A stretch of DNA of 64,000 nucleotides, from assembly GCA_013396655.1 (NCBI GenBank), contig WBMV01006429.1, positions 503,116 to 567,115 of the forward strand, given 5' to 3'. This DNA comes from Campylorhamphus procurvoides (taxonomy: Eukaryota; Chordata; Aves; Passeriformes; Dendrocolaptidae). The position numbers and the translations under genes are program-made. The notes under the pieces were generated by a model that worked only from the letters and a program-made list of their open reading frames with translations, made no database searches and was not told the origin of the DNA. Positions 27,719-39,223 of the stretch are shown here, in pieces (the first letter of the stretch is position 1; each line of letters starts with the position of its first letter).

Positions 27719-30700
27719 ATAACACCCCAACCACGTTGTGCTGAGACAGGCAACTCTGGGCTAGGAAAACCTGGTTTTCCTCACCATGGCACAGCCCTGC
27801 TTAAGAGGCAAAGCCATCATTTTTTGGGAATGACCTGGGATGACCAGGAGTAGGTGATGAATAGAGATCAGTGCAGGGAAAGGCAGATGCCACCTTTGCT
27901 CTGTGGTGCCTCTTGGGCACCAGCTGGGTAAACCCTGGTGGGAAAAGGACAAGGTTTACTGCAGGCACTTCTCAAGGCAAAGACATGGTCACTGCTTTGA
28001 TGCTCCCTGGATTTTTGGTGCCCAAAGGTGAGGAGATAGAACATGCTGAGAACAGCATGAAATCCCCCTCAGTGCAAACTTAATTACCTCCTCCATTAGC
28101 AGGAGGACACAACCACCTCCTGACCATGTGGAAGGGCTAATCTGGCACTTTTGCCAGAGACCAACTAGATGGAATTAATTGTGGAGTCAGGCTGTAAGTG
28201 TTAGAGACTGGTTGTGTTTTGAAAAATTCCTTCTTCATCTCTCAGTCTAATCTTGTTTAACCCTCCAGTATCAGCCCTGATGGGAAGACACATCCAGCCA
28301 AGCAATATCTTTGGGGTTTGTTTTTTAAGGGACTGAATACTGTCCTAAATAGCAATCACAGGCCAGGCTTAGAAGCAAAATACCCATCAAAGACCCAGCG
28401 ACTGCCTTGGAATTGCATGTGTGAAGTAAATGCACGATCAAGCACACCCATCACTGTTACAATAGCACTTAGAAAGGCACTTTATGCTTCAGAAATAACT
28501 TGAGAGCTGCAAGAGGAACAAAAGAACATGCACTTTATTGCACAATTGAACAGAGACTCAACAATACTATTCACCATCTACCAGAAGCACAGAGTGAAGA
28601 CACAAAAGCCTGGGACTTTCTTCCAAAAGCAAGAAAACAAACCATGAATTCTGAGATCAGATTTGAAGCCAAAGCAACACACACAACAGCTGAAGGCAAT
28701 AAGCCTTGGGCAGCTCTAAGGTGTAAACCAGGGCAGAGCAGAACCTCTGGTGGCACCTGATAAATCTCCAAATGCCTTTCATAACCTCGTGGCACTGTGA
28801 GTTACAATCTCTAGCACGATATTTTAAGAACTGTTGTTTTTACAACAAAATCAGCAAAAAACTAAGGGAGATATAAATCACTAAGAGAAGAGAAAGTGAG
28901 ATTTTTGGGTTTTAGCTCTTTATAAAGGAGCGTGGCCACGATGGAATCCTGGAAAGAGCCTTGTCCTAGAAAATACCACAGATCTATGGCACAAAGCAGG
29001 ATTTTGGAAATCTTTCTTAACCAAAAAGAAAAAAAAAAATCAAAACTCTGACACCTCTGAAAAGAGGAGTCCAAGAAGTACCATGGTGTTCTGAGTTTAT
29101 TACTAGGTTTATAGGAGTGGCTACAAAATGAGCTGAATATAAATCCAGGGCTAGCTGATGATTGCTCAAGAGATTTATGAGGCAACGTGAATATTTAGAG
29201 GGATTTTACTTCAAGCAAACTTTATGAGGCCACACAGAGTCAAAATAGAGCCCTGAAATAGGACTGGGAAGTTACATATGAAGCATCAAGCATCCAAATG
29301 AGGAATTCCAGAAAGCAAACTGCAATAAAGCCCTTTAGAACACATTAGGTGAGTATTAAATGAGGGTAAATATTGTTGCTAGCTCACAGCAAACAACTGA
29401 TAGGCTTTAGGAGGCCTGGGAGGGAAATAGAAACTCACTTAGATCTGCTGTGTACAAACAGCAGAAAAGCATTTGGAAGCAAAATGTTGTTCCTGCTGGT
29501 AGCAGCACAACCAGAGGCTGCCCTGGCTGATCTCCTCAGTGGCAGCTCCCTTTTGGGCATCCAAAATAAGCTCTTCGGCCACACAATTTTCCCAGAGACA
29601 CTTGTGTGACAAATGCTTGGGTAGTACCGGTCTGCTATTAATTTTAAAAGGGTTTTGTTTTAAATCCACTCTCATCTCCAGCCTAAGGGCCTTTTGCAGG
29701 TCTATCTCTGCAGAACTGATGCCATCTCTTGGTGGAGAAAACCTGGCTTTGCTGAGCTTGTAATGGCCAAGATAATCCTTGCCCAATTCAGTGTTCCAGG
29801 AGCAGTGACTGCTCCACACTGATGTCTCCTCCCCAGCCTTCAGAGCTGTATTTCTATTGAACTCTAAATGCTTATTCCAGCACTGTGAAATGAGCTGAAG
29901 TGTGAGCTTTCAGAAACTCAGGCTGCATGCAGATTTGTGGCTCATTCATAGCTGAGCTCCCAGAGCTGCATCCCCAGGGCCAGCCCACACCGAGGCTGCT
30001 GCTTCCACAACCACCATTTCTTGGAGTAAACAACTCCAGTTCTTCTCTTTTGCTGAGTCTTTCTCTCACAAACTCATTGCTTTGAGACATCTCCAGTCCT
30101 GCCCTATTTCTGGCTTCCTTCAAAGCCAGTCCCTACCTCACAGTGCTCTGTCTCCTCCCTCCTTTCTATCACCTGGAGAGGTTTCACAAACTTCTAGATG
30201 TTTTACTCATTTTTTTTTCTACTTTCACAGTTTTTTCCAAGCTATGATTTATGGAGCAGAGGGGAATCCCTTTGTATTTGTTTTTCCTCTAATTTAATTT
30301 GTTGTTCCTTTATTAACTATTGGATTTTGGTTCATGTAAATGTAAACAATGTTATCACACAAATCTTAACCTTATAAATGGCAGCCTCCCTTGAATTACT
30401 TGACAATTAACCTCCAGGCATAACACTCATCTTGTTCAGTTATACCTTCATTATCATCAGATTCATTAATTTCATCCTCTGTGTGCTAAAACATTGCACG
30501 ATTAAAGGCAGCACTTAGCAATATTTCGAATGTTGGAGAGGTCTCCCATTCTCTGCTGAAGAGTTTGTAGAAGCAATATTACACCATGAAGAGCAAGAAA
30601 TTAATTTTTCCTTTGGATCCTTGCTATATTCAGGTAATAGTTAAATTAAACTAATATTAGTACTTAATTATTTAATTGTCATCTCAGTACACGCTGAGCA

Positions 30701-33700
30701 GAGTGAATGGCCTTGAGATGGAACCTGCAGGAGCCTTGGCAGGCATGCACAGCTGGAGGAGCTGGGCTCTGCTGCCACAGGGCTTGCTTGGCCCCTCCCT
30801 GGGTGAGAGTTCTGCTTGCTAAAACATTGCTGTCAGCAGCTGAGCTGGCTAATCCTCCTCTCACTCAGAGCATTGTAAGCAACTTGTCTTTTCAGATCCC
30901 ACCGTTGTTCTTGGCAGTGCCTTACACAGCCAGGCTGCACATAATTCCTCCGTATTCCAAGTCCATTGTTACTGTTTGAAATAAACCCCTCTGGAAGGTG
31001 GCCAAGAGATCAGTGAGACAGACAGAGGGAAGTGAAGGATGGAAAGAGCCAGCGAGGTTACGAGCTCCACAGAGACTCTGTCCAAGTGACACAGGTGATG
31101 AATCCAGACAAAGCAAAGTCATCACATCAAGGCTGGCACAGTCTTTCCAACCCTTCCAGGGTAAGCTCATCAAATTATCATTCATTAGAGCTATGATTGA
31201 GTAAAATGGGGTGTCACACCATTTATCTTTAGAACATTGAAGAGCATCTGCTTGCAGTGTGGTTTTGATGAGATTCCCCCACCCTCCCCTACCCTTCCAG
31301 TTGCCCTTCAAGAACTATAAGGTAAAAATGAGGAGTCTCAACCTACTTCCGTATCAGCTTATAAAAACTTCCATACAGCACCATCAGAACAAAAAGGTTC
31401 TGTGTGAACAGAACACATTATCACAGCATTTCACTGCCACACAGAATATTTCTCTGCTCTGTGACCACTGAGAACAAGCACACAGTTCATAAAAATAGCT
31501 GCACATGTTCCAGCTGGAGCCACAGTGACCAGAATAGCTCAGATAGAGAGCACAGGGATATTTTCCTTAGATTACTAAATTAAATTGTGCTATAAAACAC
31601 AGTATTTGAGCTTCATAGTAAATCAACATCTTTAGCAACAGGTAGAGATTAAAGCAACACCACTTGTATGTGAGAAGTAATACAGCTGCCCTGCCAGAAA
31701 ATAAGAGAGGAAAACATTCCCCTGCCCTACTGAATCTATTTGGTAAAGGAAGGAATTAAGTAAATACCCATGCAAATATAGGCAGGCCAATTTAACAGGG
31801 GCCTTCAAACTCAAGTGCTAACATTTGTCCAGCTTATGCTCTGCACATCTCTGTGTACTTTAAGGCTACAGACAGCTTCATTCAACAGGACAAATACAAG
31901 CTGCTCTGGAAGAGCAGGGGAAGTGTCTCTTTGGACACTGGAGCCCAGATACAGGATGGGAAATGGAGCTGAAAACACATTTGATGAAAGAGATTTATAG
32001 CTATAGTTTAATTTTATAACACATGTTTTAGAGAAGAATGATGGTTCAAATAATACTGAATGCTGAAAAAGGCAGACCCCACTCAACACAGAAAGTATCT
32101 GGCAATTCAAAGGTGTCTCAGCACTGGGCAATGGTGGTTTTCCTCTATATCCCTTTGGAAACCAACCTCAGACATTTGCCATGTGACAATCCAGCACTGT
32201 CTCAGTGTCTTCTGGAGGTGTCTCAGGGCTGCTTGGGGTCAATATTTAACAGCCTTAGGGAGGAGTGACTTATACTGACATGCAGGAGTCCTCAGCAAGG
32301 CACCATCCAGGTGACATCCTATCCCAGGCACTCCTACAGGGACTTTGCCTTCTCTTTAAAAAGAAATAAACAAATAATCCTGACTTCACAGCTATTTACA
32401 ATCCCACAGTCACACAGAGAGCTTGTGAAGGCTCCTGCTATCCTTGCACTGCTTTGATCTGGGCTTTGGACCAGCTTTTAATGGCACTTGAGAGTGACAG
32501 GGGGTGGGCTGGCACTGCTGCAGGAGGGATGAGAACAGGCCTTGGCTGGGGACTTCATCACTGCAGAATCCTGCCCAGCAAATTAAATTAAATGAAGTTA
32601 CACTGAAGCCTGTGCCTGCTTAGGGATCATTAAAATGGCAATTAATTAAAGCCGGATTTACCAAAGGTGATGAAACAATCTGTTAATCTGTCAAAATCTG
32701 AAACTGAAGTTTCCTGAAGAGTTTAGGGGATATTTTAAGGTGACAAGGAGCAGGTTACATTTTTCTCACATTTATTGCCTGTGTAAAGCTGCTTCCTGAC
32801 ACAACAGGAAAAAAGGCTTTGAAAAGTTAGTGATTCCCTCAAAAAGCCACAATGAGACCCCTTTCCACTAATAATCCCATCCATAAATCACAAGATTTGG
32901 GGAATCAGTTAAAGCTTCATAAGATTGAACATGTCAAGGAAAAATATTTAATTGAAAGGGCTCAATTAGTACTAAAAGTATCTAATGGTACAGTTTATAA
33001 AGTAACTGATCTTGATCTTACCTGTTGCTTTTACATTTCCTTGGGATCAAAACCAGACAATCCCTCATTAAATTCAACAGGGAAATGTATTTTCTAGGAG
33101 AGCAGAACGAGAGGAATCTGCTCCTGGTTTGTTTAAATGGCAATTATAAAATGAGATAAGTGCAAAAAGACCTGGATTTCAGAACCAAAGACCTGCTCCT
33201 TAACAGCCACATTAAGAACCGGTGCCATACACGAGTCTCATCTCACACATCTCAAAAAAACTCATTAAAACCATGGCATGGTGTCAAGCTTTTGTGTAAG
33301 CCTAAATCTCATTTCCATAAACTAATAGAAGCTTTTCTGGTTCATCACCAAGGCAGCGACAGCACAGGCAGTCAGTCCCTTCCTGGGCAATGCTCACTCC
33401 GGGTTATGACAGAAAAGGGAGGTGCCAAAACCTCTCGGGACTTATTTCTGGAGTTTCAAATCAAAAAGCCCTCCAGGTACAGAGCAGAGTGAAATAAATA
33501 AGGGGCTCTGGTTTCTACCAAGACTAATTGTTTGCCCTGCAACCACCTGTACATTATTCAACCAAATCATACTCTCTGAGCTCCAGAAATTACTAAATGC
33601 TGTTTACAGAGCTGAGGAGTTTGTAGGTAATGCCATTGAGATTTGAAATTTAAATGTTGTTTCCATCAGATTTGAAGCTCCAATTCAGCTGTTGGAGAGC

Positions 33701-33940
33701 AGCATTCACTCACCCTTCCTTGTCACCTGTACCCAAGAAGCAGCACAAGCTCTGGCAGGATTCAATCCTGGATAAACAGGTGGCAAAAGACCAATTTTCT
33801 ACCAGGCATCCTTGGCATGTCCCAGCTGGAGAGACAGCCCAAACATCCCTCTTTTTTATTCCATCAGTAAGGGGCGAGTCCTGCTTTGAGTTCTTGGAGG
33901 GGATTAGAATTAGCAGAGAATGAGACTGTGAAATGGGGTA

Positions 33941-34450
33941 AATCACAGAATTGCTTAGGCTGGAAAAGCCCTCCAAGGTCATCGAGTCCAATTGTCCACC
34001 CTGCCAAGGGCACCACTAACTCATGTCCCCAAGTGCCACAACTCTTAAATCTCTCCAGGGATGGTGATTCCAGCTGTTCTGGGGAGCTGTGCCACTGTTT
34101 GGTTGCCTTTTCTAAGAAGAGATTTTCCTTAATATCAATCTAAACCTTCCATGGTGCAACTTGAGACCATTCCCTGTCCTCCTGTCCCTGTTCCCTGGAG
34201 CACAGCCCAACTCCCCCTGGCTCCCCCCTCCTGTCAGGGAATTGTAGAGAGCAAAAACTCCCCCCTGAGCCTCTTTTTCTCCAGGCTGAGCCCCCCCAGC
34301 TCCCTGAGCCCCTCCTGCTGCTCCAGCCCCTTCCCCAGCTCCATTCCCTTCCCTGGACACGCTCCAGCCCCTCCCTGTCTTTCATGTAGTGAGATGTCCA
34401 AAACTAACACAGTTCAGTCCAGACACAGTTCATGACACCCCTGAGAGGCC
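33941..34450 (-). mobile_element. CR1 LINE 3' fragment, 5'-truncated
   Basis: The plus strand starts AATCACAGAATTGCTTAGGC, the reverse complement of a CR1 3' end. It then follows the typical CR1 tail text (CCAAGGTCATCGAGTCC, GTGCCACAACTC, CTTCTCCAGGCTGAGC-like runs and the CCCAGCTC-rich part) for about 500 bases. The element therefore lies on the minus strand with its 3' end at 33,941. It has no intact reverse transcriptase. The right boundary is approximate. Confidence 0.9.
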
Positions 34451-35346
34451 ACAGGCAATCAATATTAGCTTAATTAAGGCTACAACTCCACAGTTCACAG
34501 GTTTTGACCCTAAGATCAATTAACAGGCTCCCCCCTCCCACCAGCTTGGGTTCATCTCACTGCTGCTTCAGACACCTCACACTGGAAAAGAGATGACAAA
34601 CCACACGGTTTAAAAGAAGATCCCTTAAAAATTCCAGCTTATTTTTAATGTGTGACATCAAATGAGGGGCTCAGACACGGTGAAGGCAAGGAACAGAGCA
34701 GGGAGGGTTCCTGTCACAGCACATTTGATCCAAATCCCTGTGCAAAATGCAGCACGAGTGCTGGAATTATGAAGTCACACTGTTTAAGAAGAAAATACTA
34801 TTTTTTCCCCCAAAAAATATACCGTTTTCAGGGAGTCCCCGTGCATGGAGAGTGTCTCTGGCTAGCCAGGCTGAGGCTCACACTCATTTATTTGGCTGTG
34901 CTGACCCACAGAGTCCAGCGCCCTGTACAGCACATCCCAACTCCAATCCCAATCCTAATCCTCCCCTGCTTTCCTCCCCCTGGCACCACTTCAGGAGGAT
35001 TTCCCTGCGATGATTGCCCCCTGCCAGCACCCGAGAAAACACACATTTACCCCACGTTGACTCAAAGCGCACCAAGCGAGGAGCTGCAGAATTAACTAGA
35101 TAAGGGGGGGAAATTACATAGGCATTACAATAAAGCACACAGAGAAACTCCTGGGGAAGCTGCCTGATTATATCGAATATCTCCAGCCACGCACCTGCCC
35201 AAACCTGAATTATCACTGGATAAACACCCGCTGGGGCAGAAAGGAATCCTTTATTTCTGCTACTTGAGTCCAGGGGAAGCTGACACTCTATTTTATATCT
35301 TCAGAACTTTCTAATTACATTTTTCTGAAACAACTGCTTGTCATAT

Positions 35347-35494
35347 TAACTATCAAAGATACCAATCAGACATTATTAAACACACTGAAAACAGAGGTGG
35401 ATTAATTTGGGTTAATTATGGTAACTATCAAACATACCAATCAGCCATTATTAAACACACTGAAAAGAGAGGTGGATTAATTTGGGTTAATTAT
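35347..35494. repeat. 75-bp direct tandem duplication (2 copies)
   Basis: TAACTATCAAAGATACCAAT at 35,347 recurs as TAACTATCAAACATACCAAT at 35,422, and the copies stay aligned to GGGTTAATTAT. I count three clear substitutions. The unit is AT-rich and unlike any repeat family I know. Confidence 0.95.
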
Positions 35495-36993
35495 TCTTGG
35501 GTGGTTGCTGCATAAGAGAAATTGTTCAGACCACAGTCACAATGTTAAACTCACTGGAATGGACACCAAAACTTGTCTAGCACAGGAGGACACATTTTTT
35601 ATTGAGAAAGCCCCACTTCAATAAGTGAAGTGTCTTTCTCTTGCACATAGCACTGAAAAAAACCCATATAGTTTCCTTTACCCAAATTCAGGTCTCCTTG
35701 TGGATAAGGGGTTAAGGCTTGTTTGCTTTCAACTTCAATGTACCTTCCTAGTTTCTTAACTTTTAAAGCTCAATGACACCTTCAGCCCAGGGAAAAAAAA
35801 ATATAAATTTGTCTTCAGGTAAGAGGCATTTTTCATAATTCAGATGGGAATTATTCTCCCTCTCACCCCTTCACAGATGACAACCTGATAAATCTCTTGA
35901 AATCTCTATATACCCTCTTGTGAGGGCAGGATGTTTCTTCTGTAGCTCAGAGGACATTTGTGAGCAGGGACATCACCCCTGAATCCCCCTTTGTCCCCCA
36001 GGTGACAAAGTGCCACAAGGTGCTCCCCATCTACAGAGCTGGTTGTCACACAGGGGACACAGGGAAAGTGCTGAAGCATGGGAAAGAGAAAGAAAAAAGG
36101 AATCATAATAAATAGCACCCTGGAAAGGAGCCAGAGAGCGGTGCCACTTGATGTATCATCCAGCACCACGTTCTGCTCAGAAACCCTCTGTCAGCAAACA
36201 GCCCGGTGGCACTGATGGATCATCCCTGCTGGGACAGCCCAGTGGGACACAAACCAGGACCACACCTGGCCTGTCTGATCCCTCAGGAGCAGCACCTGGG
36301 CTGCAGCCACAACCTCGGTGCTTCCCACGGCCACCAGGGAGCCCCACAGCCCTGCAGTCACCTCCTGAGCCACAAACAAGTGTGTTCAAGGCTGGAACAG
36401 CTCTTTGGGAAAACAGCCAGCTCCAAGGACAGGTTAAGCCAGGGTGGTGTGTGCTCAGTGCATCACCTCCTCGGAGGAAAATACACTTAAGGGAGGGATC
36501 CCCAGGGCTTTTTGTTCTTCCAGCATGAGCTTTAGGGATGCAGAGAGGGAGCACAATGGGGAAAACACAAGGCTTTCCACGACCTGTGAGATGCCTCGCA
36601 CAAGGCTCACTTGCAGCCTCCACCTCTGCCCAAACAAGCCACCCATATGACACACATAACCCAAGGCTAAAAGCCACCACTTTGCACCTACCGCTCCTCC
36701 TGCAGCTCCATCCTCTCTCACACCCCCTCTGCTCGGGCTCCAGGGGGTCGATGTCTTCTGGAATCCTCTCTGGAACATCCCCTTCCCGTGACTTCCACCA
36801 CAGCAGCTTTCACAGAACCCGCTCCCTGCATCCACCTGGTGGGACAAGTCGTTTGGGACCAAGCAGGAGCACAAAGCATTTCTTGCGAAGAAGAAGCAGG
36901 AGAACAATCCCGAAGGGTGGTCAGAGCTCCTCTCCTCAGGGTGGCTGAAGGAGGGGTGGGTTTAAATGAGGCAGCAACACCTGTGCTCACCTG

Positions 36994-37067
36994 AACCAGG
37001 TGATCCCAATTAAGGTTAATTGGTCAGGCAGGTGCTCTTCATTTAAGTTAATTGCTCCCACCTGGTT
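36994..37067. repeat. Inverted repeat with nested palindrome
   Basis: AACCAGGTG at 36,994-37,002 is matched by its reverse complement CACCTGGTT at 37,059-37,067. Inside lies CCAATTAAGGTTAATTGG (37,006-37,023), two 7-base arms around AAGGT-type centre bases. There is no coding frame. It could be a remnant of a small non-autonomous element or a regulatory site. Confidence 0.8.
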
Positions 37068-39217
37068 TCCCACTATTTTAGTCTTTAACTCAGGATATGA
37101 AAATAACGGTTCCGTTTGTGGTAGAGAGAGGTCCTAAACCCTTAGAAAGTCCTTCAGTGTCAAAGCCCCAAGCCATTTAGATCCCCCAAGCCTGGTCTGA
37201 ACATGGAAAGTCAATTTAGATAAAATCTAACACTCGTGGAATGGTACAATTCCATCCCAACGCAGCTCTGGCTCCAAGAATATGATTTAAATTATCCCTC
37301 TGCACTTGCCCAGTGGGACAAACTCACCACTGAGCGAGATAACATTGTGGAAAGATTATAATGTAAAGAAGGAATACATTGAAAAGTAGTATTTAAACAT
37401 TTTACCATTAGGAAAGAACAACAGATCCTTTGGCACAGGTGTTGTACAGACTTTAAAGGGCCCTTCAAGAAGATTTACTGATTGAAAAAAGAGATGCACC
37501 TGTAATTCACTGAGCAATTTGCTGAGCAGAGCCTGGCAAGGTTTGCAGTGAAGGAAGGAGAAGGCTCCTGATGACAACGTGTTTTTGTAAACCGAGGCCA
37601 AATCAAAGGCATTGAGCTTCAGCAGCTGTGCCAATTAAATCTCATTCAATTGGCTGAACAAGAACGTTGGCATTAATCACTTTGGCAAATTTCTTAGAAT
37701 ATTTCGTGCCACTAAGTAGTTAAGTGATTTTGTGCTTGTTTACAGTGCAGAATAACATTCTGTGAGGCAACAGCATCAGTCTCTGAGCAACTGTGGGATG
37801 TTCTGGGAACCCTGGGTGGCTCATGGCAATGCTGCTGGGCTGGTGCTTTGCCTCCCACAGGCTTCTTCAGAAGAATCCAGCAGATTGCATCTTTTTTAAT
37901 TGCAGTTATTCTTTGCCATCACACAACAAACCCCCAGCCAGGACAGAACCAATTTTGCCACGTCCCACCTCCAACCCCCTGAGCACAGATGGATGCAGGG
38001 AGTCCTGCTGTGGCCTTATTTAATCATTTGGACCTACAAATAAATCCATTCATCTCTGATCAGATGTTGAAGTTTCCGTGGCTGAGGCTGTTTCCTGCCC
38101 TACCTTTGATTCCAGCTCCAGGTGACTCACACACCACATTACACAACTTTGCTGCTGCACAGGAGGCAAATCTCACCCTGGGTTATTGATACCCAGCAAC
38201 AAAAGGGGAGCTGCTTTTCTGAACTTGAAACGCTCCCCTGCTGATGAGTTTTCCCCCATATTTCCTTTCCCCTTTCCTCACTGCAGAAGTACTTACCCTT
38301 CTGAGGTGAATGAGGTGAGGTGGCAGCAGTAAGGGTGAACCCTGGGGTGGGACACGTGCCAAAAGACTAAAATGTAGGATGCAGAAAGAAACAATAATAG
38401 CAGGGGGAAAAAAATCAGGCAGCAAAATCAACACAGTGAGATTTCTTCCTGTGTTGCAGAGGCTTTTCTTCAGCCACAGGTTCATAGATTTATAGGTTTA
38501 TCAGTTTAAGCATGAATAAAAGGAGCCAACTGTGCAGGAGAAAAGTCATTTTGAAATAAAATAAGGAATAATTGCAAAGTCCCCCAGCTGCATAGAGCAG
38601 CCCACAATGTGTCATTATCTGTTCAGCAGGTAATTACATTTCAGGATCCCACATGGTAAATTTGATGTCATACATTGGTATTAACAGATGAGGCACATGG
38701 AACATTTCTGGAGAACAAGAGAGAGCTCAGTGAGATGTATTGTAAACATAAGGCAAAAGGAGTTGGGCAACCTGTTTAATGTATTACTTTGTGGTGTTAT
38801 TAAAAAATATTGAGCCCAGGGGGATAAACTCTCCTTTTTTCATGTTTTTCCTCTTCTCAACTGCATTCACTAAAAGGTTCTGTCTTCTGCCATCTGTGCC
38901 CTGAACCAAAGGCTTTCCCACCCCCAAGAGAATGCTCTTCTGCATCCCAGCAGGCAAACAGCTTTTAACTTCCCTTGGAAAAGGAGCAGACCAGAGGATG
39001 GGACAGCATCAGGGCAGCATCTCCTCTGAGCAGCAGCATGTGTGGGTACCGTGTGGGTACCACTGCCCCAGGCCAGAGGGCACAAAGGACACCAGGGTTT
39101 GTACCTGCTGATATTAAAGAGGGGAAAAATAAAGCCACGTGGAGTGAGGAGATTGTTCCTCCCTCTCAGAAACTAAAGAAATCAAAACAGATGCTGAAAA
39201 GTTTCATTAGTTCAGGT

Positions 39218-39223
39218 TTTATT
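39218..39223 (-). promoter_or_regulatory. KLHL3: Candidate distal poly(A) signal AATAAA of KLHL3
   Basis: AATAAA on the minus strand is followed after 20-30 bases by a U-rich stretch (TCTGTTTTGATTTC). It would give a 3' UTR of about 4.45 kb, close to the long human form as I remember it. It was chosen by position and context only. Confidence 0.4.

Larger units (their letters stand above)
15757..33940. other. Intergenic spacer, no gene seen
   Basis: It contains the homopolymers, a GACA repeat, the diverged repeat at 20.4 kb and unique AT-rich blocks at 17.2-17.6 and 30.3-30.7 kb. No exon or RNA gene can be supported. Confidence 0.7.
34451..39199. other. Intergenic spacer downstream of KLHL3
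   Basis: It contains the 75-bp duplication, a GC-richer patch (36.1-37.0 kb) with frames open on both strands but no domain, and the inverted repeat near 37.0 kb. Human synteny (from memory) puts SPOCK1 beyond this side, but no SPOCK1 exon is seen in the window. Confidence 0.65.

Noticed and set aside
36177..36680. 167-codon minus frame and overlapping frames on the other strand
   Set aside because: Frames open on both strands over the same GC-rich DNA point to base composition and not coding; no domain or family match was recognised.
1..39199. Exons of SPOCK1, expected downstream of KLHL3 by human synteny
   Set aside because: No frame resembles follistatin-like, EF-hand or thyroglobulin-domain exons; the gene is presumably beyond the left edge.
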